In this document: piece by piece, positions 1 through 6,268 of the stretch
Layout: each line of letters opens with the position of its first letter
Position numbering within the stretch: the stretch's first letter is position 1
Source of the DNA: an archaeon
GTDB lineage: Archaea; Hydrothermarchaeota; Hydrothermarchaeia; Hydrothermarchaeales; Hydrothermarchaeaceae
Reading direction: 5' to 3'
NCBI GenBank assembly: GCA_018830205.1
Contig: JAHJSX010000100.1
Location: forward strand, 1 to 9,584
Length of the DNA: 9,584 nt
The notes under the pieces: generated by a model
The model's database searches: none
What the model saw: only the letters and a program-made list of their open reading frames with translations
Told to the model about the DNA's origin: nothing
Made by a program: the position numbers and the translations under genes

Positions 1-642
1 AAAACCGCGCTTTAGGGCCTCCTTTACCTCTTCAACATCCACATCGCGTGAAAGCTCTTTTTTCATTGTCGTGACTCTCTCTTCAATCATTCCAGGGACG
101 TCATTTGCCTCTATACCTTTGTCAACTACCTTTTCAACAGGGATTTTCAAAACCCTAGCCGCCGTACCTGTGTCAAAGTCAACGAGAAGCGTCCCGTGCT
201 GAACCTTTGCCCCCCAGCGGCTCGTTTGGGCATTTCCTGAAATCTTTTTCCCGTTCACGACCACATCATTTTTACCTTTGAACTCGGCGTCTAGCCCGAA
301 TTCTCCAAGGGCATTAACGAGCCCGTCTGCGGCCTTCAAAAAACATGCCTTCGTCCCCATTGGAAGGATGCCCGAGTCAAGCCCAGCCATGATGGAGTAG
401 TAAAGCTGCTTATCATCAAATAGAACAGCACCGCCGCCGGAAGGCCGCCTCGTAATCGAAAGCCCAAGACGCTTTGCTTCTTTGAGGTTCACTTCAGTCT
501 CCGCGCTCTGGAAATATCCTAGGTTCACTGTGGCAGGACGCGCCACCCATAGCATAAGCGTTGGCTCACCAGATTTCGCAATCGCCTCCTCTGTTGCATG
601 AAGCCTAGGCAGGTCTATATAACCCGTATCGATATATCTCAT
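1..642 (-). CDS. lplA: Lipoate-protein ligase A family protein (3' end outside window)
   Basis: Predicted to attach lipoate, via lipoyl-AMP, to a lysine of lipoyl-domain proteins such as glycine cleavage H protein or 2-oxoacid dehydrogenase E2, in the cytoplasm. The 214 visible residues carry the family's RRPSGGGAV motif (65-73) and NDVVVNGKKISG (125-136). Lys133 falls at the position of the catalytic lysine of E. coli LplA. The ATG at 642-640 lies one base after the TGA of the radical SAM gene, with a GAGG about 9 bases upstream (655-652) inside that gene's end, so translation is probably coupled. The C-terminus is cut by the window edge, so it cannot be seen whether this is a short archaeal LplA needing a separate LplB accessory protein or a full-length one. 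Octanoyltransferase or biotin ligase relatives are less likely given the motifs. Confidence 0.9.
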   Translation of the reverse strand, partial: MRYIDTGYIDLPRLHATEEAIAKSGEPTLMLWVARPATVNLGYFQSAETEVNLKEAKRLGLSITRRPSGGGAVLFDDKQLYYSIMAGLDSGILPMGTKACFLKAADGLVNALGEFGLDAEFKGKNDVVVNGKKISGNAQTSRWGAKVQHGTLLVDFDTGTAARVLKIPVEKVVDKGIEANDVPGMIEERVTTMKKELSRDVDVEEVKEALKRGF

Positions 643-643
643 T

Positions 644-1681
644 TCACAGTGCCTCTGGATTGTTCCAGCAAAGAGGGTCCGCGCCCGTGAAATCCCCGCT
701 ATAGTAGTAGGCAAGCCCCCGGCACCCGTAGCACTTTTCTAGCTCCTTGCAGGTCTTGCATGCCCCCTTTATGTGGTCCTCCATGTTGCGGGCAATTTTG
801 AAGACCTCAGATGAAGATAATATCCCCTTAAGCGACTGCTCCCTGATATTCCCCCCTGGCACATCCACGCCCGTGCATGGCTGAACGTCCCCTTTTGAAC
901 TGACGTAACAACTGATGTAATGCTTGCTGCAGCCCATGCCGCAGAACGGCGTATTGGTATTCCAGTGGATTTTGTACTCCCAGTCAATTGTCGCCACATC
1001 CAAAAAGAGCTCCAAGAGCCTCGGGGTCCCAACAAAAAGTGAGTCCTTTCCAACCGCCCTTCCCTTTGGCCCAAGGCGCAAAAGCATTGGCTGTATTTCC
1101 TGCTCTCGGCACCACCACCAGAGCTCCTGGAGCCCGTCTACATTCATCGCTGTAATCACGGCATTAACGTTCATTTCCCTCTCCTTCCCGTATCCTGCCC
1201 CCTGGAGGTTCCAGATTCCTTTTAAACTCTCCTCAAAGGCCCCAGCATGGCCAGCAAGCCGGTCTTGGATTTTTGGGTCCCTTGAATCAAGCTTTACACA
1301 GGGAAGGACATCAAGCTCGCTCAACCACCCTGCCGCCTCCTTGTCTATAAGGCTACCGTTGGTGTAGAGGTTCACCGCGAGCCCAACTTTCCGGGCGTAT
1401 TCAACAATGTCCCAGAAATCCTCCCTTGTCATGGGCTCTCCACCGGTTAGGGTAACCTTTTGTGCGCCAAGCTCTCTTGCCTGGTTCATTACGTTCTTTA
1501 TCTCGTCAAAAGTTAGTTCATCCGGACTAGCTTCACCCCCCTCGGCATAGCAGTACACGCAGTTGTAGTTGCACTTTTTTGTAAGCTCAAGGTCAAATGC
1601 CAGAAGCTTTCCACCCTCCCTTGCTTCCTTTATTTCATCCTCAGAAAAGACACGCACAAGGCCGTGAACCTGCTGTTTCAT
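644..1681 (-). CDS. Radical SAM protein with SPASM domain
   Basis: A 345-residue radical SAM enzyme. The CxxxCxxC motif that binds the SAM-cleaving [4Fe-4S] cluster is at Cys37, Cys41 and Cys44 (CNYNCVYC), followed by TLTGGEP at 77-83. The C-terminal part is a SPASM-type region that should hold auxiliary Fe-S clusters: Cys247, 251, 258, 269, then C308-x2-C311-x5-C317-x2-C320 and Cys338. SPASM enzymes mature peptides or proteins or modify cofactors; the substrate is not evident here. There is no small precursor peptide nearby. It ends one base before lplA, so a lipoyl- or protein-modification role is possible, but it does not look like LipA. I also do not recognise it as LipS1 or LipS2. The ATG at 1681 has a GAGG (1690-1687) 5 bases upstream, and 41 bases separate it from the S16 protease gene. 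Confidence 0.9.
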   Translation of the reverse strand: MKQQVHGLVRVFSEDEIKEAREGGKLLAFDLELTKKCNYNCVYCYAEGGEASPDELTFDEIKNVMNQARELGAQKVTLTGGEPMTREDFWDIVEYARKVGLAVNLYTNGSLIDKEAAGWLSELDVLPCVKLDSRDPKIQDRLAGHAGAFEESLKGIWNLQGAGYGKEREMNVNAVITAMNVDGLQELWWWCREQEIQPMLLRLGPKGRAVGKDSLFVGTPRLLELFLDVATIDWEYKIHWNTNTPFCGMGCSKHYISCYVSSKGDVQPCTGVDVPGGNIREQSLKGILSSSEVFKIARNMEDHIKGACKTCKELEKCYGCRGLAYYYSGDFTGADPLCWNNPEAL

Positions 1682-1722
1682 AACAGCCTCTTAAAATACT
1701 CTCGATTAAAAAATTTGTCAAA
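1682..1722 (-). other. 41-bp AT-rich intergenic gap inside the minus-strand cluster
   Basis: The only real gap in the mtnA-to-lplA cluster. Read on the minus strand it holds a T run (complement of the A run around 1709-1713) and then the GAGG ribosome binding site of the radical SAM gene. It could carry a partial terminator or a weak promoter, but no convincing TATA box or hairpin is visible, so the four genes may still form one transcript. Confidence 0.4.
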
Positions 1723-2448
1723 CTACTCAAGCATATACTCCATCGCTTCTTCCACGTTTGACACTTCAATGATTTTTATACCAGAGACAGAAATTTTCTG
1801 GCCCGCAGGCACAAGCATCAAAGTGGCATTGAGCGATTTTGCAGCCTCTGCCTTTTCCCTGATATAAAGCACGGGCCCAATGCTGCCGTCACCTTGAATA
1901 GAACCGGTAATCATTACATCCTCTTTCAACGTGGCATTTTTCCCAAGCGCGATTAAGGCCATGGTCATTACAGCGCCTGAACTCGACCCGCTCAGGGACA
2001 GGCTTTTTGAGTAGGGGTTAACTATATGAATGTACGCGTCTTTCTGGACGAGGCCGCCTTTTGATTTCACATCAGCAAGCGCAAATGCGGTCTTGGCCGT
2101 GCCCTGCACATCACTTTCTAAAAATACCTCGCTTACGTCAATGAATATCCTTTCGTTGCCCTTTCTAACCTCGATTTTAAGAGGGATTATCACTCCAACG
2201 CCATCTCTTACTCCCAGTATGTGCGTAGTGATGCTTCTTGTTTCACCTTGCTTTTTTATTTCCTCAAGCTCGCTCTCAAGGCCATGGTAGTCCGACTGAA
2301 CCCCCTGGTAGTCCCTGTCCAAAAGATTGATAAGTGAATCCTTTGCCTCGATGTCCGACTCCAGTTCTATAATCTGTAGGTACTGGAATATAGCAAAACT
2401 AAAAAACAAGACAATCGCAAAAGTGCAGCCAATTGCTTTTAAGTTCAT
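1723..2448 (-). CDS. Membrane-anchored Lon-like serine protease (S16), no ATPase domain
   Basis: A 241-residue protein. An N-terminal hydrophobic segment (about 5-25) should be a signal anchor, followed by a predicted coiled coil (about 27-68) and then a Lon-type proteolytic domain (about 75-240). In the GSSSGAVM segment Ser156 aligns with catalytic Ser679 of E. coli Lon. In IREKAEAA, Lys199 aligns with Lys722. The 43-residue separation equals that in E. coli Lon, so the Ser-Lys dyad looks intact. There is no AAA+ ATPase, unlike archaeal LonB, so it probably cuts unfolded or membrane-near substrates without ATP, or has a partner. With one N-terminal anchor the protease domain may face outside. 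The ATG overlaps the mtnA stop (ATGA), implying coupled translation. The substrate is unknown. Confidence 0.85.
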   Translation of the reverse strand: MNLKAIGCTFAIVLFFSFAIFQYLQIIELESDIEAKDSLINLLDRDYQGVQSDYHGLESELEEIKKQGETRSITTHILGVRDGVGVIIPLKIEVRKGNERIFIDVSEVFLESDVQGTAKTAFALADVKSKGGLVQKDAYIHIVNPYSKSLSLSGSSSGAVMTMALIALGKNATLKEDVMITGSIQGDGSIGPVLYIREKAEAAKSLNATLMLVPAGQKISVSGIKIIEVSNVEEAMEYMLE

Positions 2449-3464
2449 TTTTCAAAGGCCTGCTTTATGCTCTTGTCAAAGGGGGGTTTGAGCACTCCTC
2501 TTTCTGTAATAATCCCTGTGATATACTTGTGAGGTGTTACATCGAAGGCCGGGCTTTTTATCCCTGCTCCGTCCGCGACGACGCGTTTTTCATTGAAGAA
2601 TATTATTTCACTCGCGTCCCTGAATTCTATTGGTATTTCATCCCCTGTCGCTGTGTCTCTGTCGATTGTCGAAAGCGGTGCTGCCACATAAAACGGGATG
2701 CCATGCTCCTTTGCAAGCACCGCCACCCCGTACGTTCCTATTTTATTGGCAGTGTCCCCGTTTGCCGCGATTCTATCTGCCCCCACAACGACCTTTGTGA
2801 TGCCCATGTTCTTCATCGCGAACGCAGCGGCATTGTCTGTAATCACGTTCACTGGTATTCCTTCATTTACAAGCTCATAGGCGGTGAGCCTTGCGCCCTG
2901 CAAGAGCGGCCTCGTCTCATCAGCAAACACCTCTATCTTTTTTCCCTTTCGCGCCGCGGTCTTTATCACACCAAGGGCAGTTCCGATGCCGCATGTTGCA
3001 AGCCCGCCCGCGTTGCAGTGCGTTAGTATCACATCCCCGTCTGTTATGAGTTCTGCACCGTACTCCCCTATTTTATTGTCAGATTCCACGGCCTCGTCAT
3101 AGATTCTTAAAGCCTCTTTCAGCGCCGCTTCATCTGGTTTTTTTGATGCCTTTGCAGCTCTGTAGACCCTTTCAACTGCCCATTCCAGGTTCACTGCAGT
3201 GGGCCTGGTCTCTTTTAATTTTTCTTTTGTATCACGAAGGGCCTCTAAAATCTCCCCCCGCCCCTTCCCCGCATTTTCGACCGCCGTAAGCGCCATACCG
3301 AATGCCGCCGCAGCTCCGATTGCAGGTGCGCCTCTGACTCTCAAGCTCTTGATGGCCTCGCAGACGCACTCGATGTCGCTGCATTCTATGTACTTTGTTT
3401 CATTGGGCAGTAGCGTTTGGTCGAGAATAACGACCTTCCCGCCTTGGAATTCTATTACCTTCAT
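2445..3464 (-). CDS. mtnA: S-methyl-5-thioribose-1-phosphate isomerase
   Basis: Converts 5-methylthioribose-1-phosphate to 5-methylthioribulose-1-phosphate in salvage of methylthioadenosine, the by-product of SAM-dependent chemistry. It is 339 residues, normal for the family. RVRGAPAIGAAAAFG (42-56), THCNAGGLAT with the expected catalytic Cys150, GADRIAANGDTANKIGTY with the expected catalytic Asp230, and the C-terminal FDVTPHKYITGIITERG block are all present. It belongs to the eIF2B-alpha/beta/delta-like sugar-phosphate isomerase superfamily. A ribose-1,5-bisphosphate isomerase is the main alternative, but the motifs favour MtnA. I chose the ATG at 3464 because MKVIEF...LDQTLLP matches usual family N-termini. 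A GTG at 3476 would add four residues and could serve a leaderless transcript. The rest of the salvage pathway is not in the window. Confidence 0.93.
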   Translation of the reverse strand: MKVIEFQGGKVVILDQTLLPNETKYIECSDIECVCEAIKSLRVRGAPAIGAAAAFGMALTAVENAGKGRGEILEALRDTKEKLKETRPTAVNLEWAVERVYRAAKASKKPDEAALKEALRIYDEAVESDNKIGEYGAELITDGDVILTHCNAGGLATCGIGTALGVIKTAARKGKKIEVFADETRPLLQGARLTAYELVNEGIPVNVITDNAAAFAMKNMGITKVVVGADRIAANGDTANKIGTYGVAVLAKEHGIPFYVAAPLSTIDRDTATGDEIPIEFRDASEIIFFNEKRVVADGAGIKSPAFDVTPHKYITGIITERGVLKPPFDKSIKQAFEK

Positions 3465-3509
3465 AATGCCGACCACAAATCTTTATATTCAAATGGCATA
3501 TTTATATGC
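3465..3509. promoter_or_regulatory. Divergent promoter region between mtnA and the ACT-larE operon
   Basis: The 45 bases between the two ATG codons serve both directions. On the plus strand TTTATATT (3482-3489) is centred about 24 bases before the ATG at 3510, with no Shine-Dalgarno, which fits a leaderless archaeal transcript. On the minus strand two TATA-like boxes exist: ATATAAA (3506-3500) and AATATAAA (3489-3482). These suit a start near the GTG at 3476 or the ATG at 3464 respectively. The assignments are by eye; no transcription start has been mapped. Confidence 0.6.
3496..3509. repeat. Inverted repeat GCATAT-TT-ATATGC in the divergent promoter
   Basis: A perfect 6-2-6 inverted repeat directly before the ATG of the ACT gene. 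It also overlaps a TATA-like box for mtnA. A two-base spacer is too tight for an RNA hairpin, so a DNA operator is the natural reading, but AT-rich promoter DNA gives such palindromes by chance fairly easily. It resembles the repeat at 5029-5042 (11 of 14 positions the same). Confidence 0.45.
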
Positions 3510-4163
3510 ATGGAAACCGTAGCTGTAACTATTTTTGCGACAGACCGCAAGGGCCTCCTTCGGGATGTCACGACTGTCATAGCAGAGAAAAATATCAATA
3601 TAAAATATATCCAGCATTTCCCAACAGAAGAGGAAATGCAGCTTTACTTTGAGCTGGACGACGTTACAGATGTAGACGCCCTTTCAGATGAACTGGGTGC
3701 CATTGACAGCGTCATCTCCGTAGACGTGTCCAAGCCCTTCGCAGAGATTTACGGCAAGAGAATCATAGTCATTGGCGGCGGCGCGCAGGTCGCGCAGGTT
3801 GTGCTCGGCGCTGTAAGCGAGGCCGACAGGCACAACATCAGGGGCGAGCGGATAAGCGTTGACACAATCCCGCTAACAGGAGAGGAAAAGATTGCCGAGG
3901 CCGTAAGGGCGGTCGGCAGGCTGCACAGAGCAGCTATTCTTGTGCTCGCAGGCTCTATCATGGGCGGCGAGGTCACAGAGGCAGTAAAGGAACTCCGCCA
4001 GGACTTTGGCATCCCCGTCATATCACTAAACATGGCAGGCAGCGTGCCGGAAGCTTCTGACTTCATCGTATCTGACCCTGTTCAAGCCGGCGTAATGGCG
4101 GCGATGGCAATTGCAGATACCGCAAAGTTCGACATCAAAAAGGTCCGCGGGCAGAAGTTTTGA
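3510..4163 (+). CDS. ACT domain plus DUF5612 protein, putative amino-acid-responsive regulator
   Basis: A 217-residue protein. An N-terminal ACT domain covers about residues 3-75 (TDRKGLLRDVTTVIAEKNI is typical), a small regulatory fold that usually binds an amino acid. A C-terminal domain (about 83-215) has a VIGGGAQ turn at about 87-93, and resembles the DUF5612 region attached to ACT domains in methanogens and relatives. There is no catalytic motif and no helix-turn-helix, so it probably senses a ligand and acts on a partner protein. The function is not known. The ATG at 3510 is preferred over upstream in-frame starts because the ACT fold begins directly there and it sits at leaderless distance from a TATA box. 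larE starts one base after its stop, so the two are co-transcribed. Confidence 0.8.
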   Translation: METVAVTIFATDRKGLLRDVTTVIAEKNINIKYIQHFPTEEEMQLYFELDDVTDVDALSDELGAIDSVISVDVSKPFAEIYGKRIIVIGGGAQVAQVVLGAVSEADRHNIRGERISVDTIPLTGEEKIAEAVRAVGRLHRAAILVLAGSIMGGEVTEAVKELRQDFGIPVISLNMAGSVPEASDFIVSDPVQAGVMAAMAIADTAKFDIKKVRGQKF

Positions 4164-4164
4164 A

Positions 4165-4947
4165 ATGAAGGAAAAGCTCATCAATTGGTTCAAGGGGCAA
4201 GATGGAGCAGTAATCGCTTTTTCAGGGGGCGTTGACAGCTGTGTTGTAGCCGCGGCTGCAAGGGAAGCGCTTGGCAAGAAGGCGATAGCAGTAACATCCG
4301 ATTCAAAGACGTTTCCAAAATCTGAATTGGAGCACGCAAAAAAAGCTGCCAGAGAAATTGGTATAAAACACGAAATATTCACAGAAAACGAGCTTGAAAA
4401 CCCAGCTTTTGTCAAAAATCCAACAGACAGGTGCTACCACTGCAGAAAAGGTCTAATCGAGGGGGTAAAGGCTATCGCAGAAAGATACAATATAACCACC
4501 ATAGTCGATGGCGCAAATGCAAGCGACACTGGCGAGCACCGCCCCGGCATGAAAGCAATGAAAGAGGCAGACGTCAAAAGCCCGCTTTTGGAGCTTGGCA
4601 TTACAAAAGATAAGGTGAGAAAGATTGCAGGGGAGTTCGGCCTCTCTGTCAAAGAAAAGCCGGCCATGGCCTGCCTTGCATCCAGGGTTCCTTATGGCGA
4701 AAGGATTACAGAAGGAAAACTTCAAAAAATAGAAAAAGCTGAAAATATTTTGAAAGGCCTCGGAATTTCTCAAATGAGGGTAAGGCACCACGAAAGCCTG
4801 GCAAGAATCGAAGTCATGCCAGAAGACATGCCAAAAGTCAGTGAAAACAAAGCCCAAATAGTCGAAAAGTTTAAGGCGCTCGGGTTTGCCTATGTAACAC
4901 TTGATATCAAGGGATACAGAAGCGGCAGCATGGACGAGATTTTGTAA
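4165..4947 (+). CDS. larE: LarE-type ATP-dependent sulfur transferase (PP-loop)
   Basis: A 260-residue PP-loop enzyme with SGGVDS at 20-25, the ATP pyrophosphatase signature. LarE adenylates the carboxylates of pyridinium-3,5-biscarboxylic acid mononucleotide and turns them into thiocarboxylates for the nickel-pincer cofactor of lactate racemase-type enzymes. Cys170 in ACLASRVPYG corresponds to the sacrificial cysteine of the Lactobacillus enzyme. A second pair, Cys90 and Cys93 (CYHC), is also present; three cysteines of this kind fit the [4Fe-4S]-dependent LarE type described from Thermotoga, which uses an Fe-S cluster to carry sulfur instead of sacrificing its own cysteine. No larA, larB or larC is in view, so another sulfur acceptor is possible. 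The ATG at 4165 was chosen over one at 4111 because the latter would overlap the ACT gene and add non-conserved residues. Confidence 0.85.
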   Translation: MKEKLINWFKGQDGAVIAFSGGVDSCVVAAAAREALGKKAIAVTSDSKTFPKSELEHAKKAAREIGIKHEIFTENELENPAFVKNPTDRCYHCRKGLIEGVKAIAERYNITTIVDGANASDTGEHRPGMKAMKEADVKSPLLELGITKDKVRKIAGEFGLSVKEKPAMACLASRVPYGERITEGKLQKIEKAENILKGLGISQMRVRHHESLARIEVMPEDMPKVSENKAQIVEKFKALGFAYVTLDIKGYRSGSMDEIL

Positions 4948-4985
4948 TTTTTCTTTATGCTTTGAACTCATTTTATTATTCTTGG
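4948..4985 (+). terminator. Possible T-rich terminator after larE
   Basis: Directly after the larE stop there are short T runs (4948-4952, then 4971-4974 and nearby T-rich bases) and no hairpin. Archaeal RNA polymerase often terminates on such T-rich stretches, and a new promoter follows at once. This is weak, composition-based evidence. Confidence 0.35.
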
Positions 4986-5002
4986 TAATATTTCATGCAA
5001 AA

Positions 5003-5038
5003 GATATATATAGGAGTAATAAATTACTGCATAGTTCT
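5003..5038 (+). promoter_or_regulatory. Archaeal promoter of the thrC-to-SepCysS operon
   Basis: ATATATATA at 5004-5012, preceded by the purine-rich GCAAAAG (4997-5003) as a likely BRE, is centred about 31 bases before the ATG at 5039. There is no Shine-Dalgarno near the start, so the transcript is probably leaderless or has a leader of only a few bases. It is the clearest promoter in the window and the only obvious one for the seven genes that follow. Confidence 0.7.
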
Positions 5039-5042
5039 ATGT
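5015..5042. repeat. Two back-to-back inverted repeats between TATA box and start codon
   Basis: AGTAAT-AA-ATTACT at 5015-5028 is a perfect 6-2-6 palindrome. It is followed without a gap by GCATAG-TT-CTATGT at 5029-5042, whose inner CATAG/CTATG arms (5030-5041) are perfect and include the start codon of the ThrC-like gene. Their position between TATA and start is where an archaeal repressor would block transcription. This is a putative operator; the regulator is not known. Confidence 0.5.
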
Positions 5043-6268
5043 TGATAGGTCTAAAATGCAGGAACTGCGGCCAGAGGTATCCGATAGAACCCCTCAACAC
5101 ATGCGAGGAGTGCTTCGGGCCCCTTGAAGTAGAATACGATTACGATGCGATACAGGAGAGGGTATCAAGAGAGAAAATCGAGAAAGGGCCAAACACAATA
5201 TGGCGATACGCTGATTTCCTCCCGGTAACTGGCAGGATAATAGACCTCGGGGCAGGGTTCACGCCGCTTCAGAGGGCCGATAACCTTGGAAGCATTCTCG
5301 GCCTTGATGAACTTTACATAAAGAACGATTCCGTAAACCCCACGTTTTCATTTAAGGACAGGGTCGTATCTGTCTCAATTTCCAAGGCCCTTGAGTTTGG
5401 CTTTGACACCGTGGGGTGTGCTTCAACCGGGAACCTCGCAAGCTCGGTGGCAGCGCATGCGGCAAAGGCCAACATGAACTGCTATATTTTCGTTCCTGCT
5501 GACCTGAACGTAGCGAAAATTACCCAGGCCCTTGTATACAACCCCCACTTAATCGGGGTTGAGGGCAACTACGACGAAGTAAACCGGCTGTGCACAGAGG
5601 TATCCGGATACTACGACTGGGCCTTTGTGAACATCAACCTGCGCGCCTATTATGCGGAAGGGTCAAAGACACTCGGATACGAGGTCGCAGAGCAGCTAGG
5701 ATGGGAGGCCCCGGACAGGGTAGTCGTTCCAGCTGCCTCGGGTTCCCTGCTCACGAAGGTCTGGAGGGGCTTTAAGGAGTTCGAACGCTTTGGACTTATA
5801 GACGAGGTGAACACAAAGGTTACAGCGGCCCAGGCAGAAGGATGTTCCCCGATTACCACAGCATTTAGAACCGGCGAGCCTGTAAAACCAGTAAGGCCCA
5901 ACACAATTGAGAAGAGCCTTGCAATCGGAAACCCGGCCGACGGATTTTACGCAGTCAAGGTCATAAAAGAATCAGGCGGCACAGCAGGCTCTGCGACAGA
6001 TGCCGAACTCATCGAGGGCATTAAACTCCTTGCAAGAACCGAGGGAATCTTCACAGAAACCGCAGGCGGTGTCGTTGTTGCAACACTCAAAAAGCTTGTT
6101 GAGGCTGGAGAAATTGATTCAGACGAGAGAACTGTAATATATATAACCGGCAATGGCCTGAAGACCCAGGACGTACTGGCCGAATACCTGCCATCGCCAA
6201 TAAAGATAAAGCCAGACCTGGAAGCATTCAACACACAGGCAAAACCAGAGCAAAAGGAGGTAGCATAG
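5039..6268 (+). CDS. thrC: Threonine synthase family PLP enzyme with N-terminal zinc ribbon
   Basis: A 409-residue fold-type II PLP enzyme, the usual size for archaeal threonine synthase. Threonine synthase converts O-phospho-L-homoserine to threonine. A zinc ribbon lies at the N-terminus (Cys7, Cys10, Cys22, Cys25). Lys106 in NPTFSFKDR should bind PLP, CASTGNLASS (127-136) and ASGSLLTK (233-240) bind substrate and cofactor phosphate, and ITGNGLKTQD (369-378) is the family's C-terminal signature. The ATG at 5039 is preferred because the zinc ribbon starts there and the TATA box is at the right distance; the open frame runs 46 codons further upstream, through the promoter and into larE. Its stop overlaps the start of a ubiquitin-like sulfur carrier gene, so a sulfhydrylase activity on a phosphorylated substrate (making homocysteine or cysteine), by analogy with mycobacterial CysM-CysO, is a real alternative. 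Confidence 0.85.
   Translation: MLIGLKCRNCGQRYPIEPLNTCEECFGPLEVEYDYDAIQERVSREKIEKGPNTIWRYADFLPVTGRIIDLGAGFTPLQRADNLGSILGLDELYIKNDSVNPTFSFKDRVVSVSISKALEFGFDTVGCASTGNLASSVAAHAAKANMNCYIFVPADLNVAKITQALVYNPHLIGVEGNYDEVNRLCTEVSGYYDWAFVNINLRAYYAEGSKTLGYEVAEQLGWEAPDRVVVPAASGSLLTKVWRGFKEFERFGLIDEVNTKVTAAQAEGCSPITTAFRTGEPVKPVRPNTIEKSLAIGNPADGFYAVKVIKESGGTAGSATDAELIEGIKLLARTEGIFTETAGGVVVATLKKLVEAGEIDSDERTVIYITGNGLKTQDVLAEYLPSPIKIKPDLEAFNTQAKPEQKEVA
6254..6260 (+). promoter_or_regulatory. Strong ribosome binding site that fixes a GTG start
   Basis: AAGGAGG ends 7 bases before the GTG at 6268. It lies in the last codons of the ThrC-like gene and supports GTG as the start of the ubiquitin-like gene, which overlaps the upstream TAG by one base. 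Confidence 0.75.

Noticed and set aside
644..1681. Classical lipoyl synthase LipA
   Set aside because: It lacks the N-terminal CX4CX5C auxiliary-cluster motif and has a SPASM-type C-terminus instead.
2433..3026. 197-codon plus-strand open frame, rich in cysteine and histidine
   Set aside because: It lies opposite mtnA, which has full family motifs; it has no ribosome binding site or recognisable domain and is a shadow.
3465..3476. GTG start for mtnA at 3476
   Set aside because: Possible for a leaderless transcript, but the ATG at 3464 fits family N-termini better; kept as an alternative.
4901..5038. A 46-codon upstream extension of the ThrC-like gene with a hydrophobic stretch that looks like a membrane anchor
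   Set aside because: It overlaps the larE end, runs through the TATA box and palindromes, and the family N-terminus (zinc ribbon) starts at 5039.
5015..5042. Riboswitch or attenuator before the operon
   Set aside because: The space between TATA box and start is too short for a leader RNA, and the inverted repeats have only two-base spacers, so no RNA hairpin is feasible.
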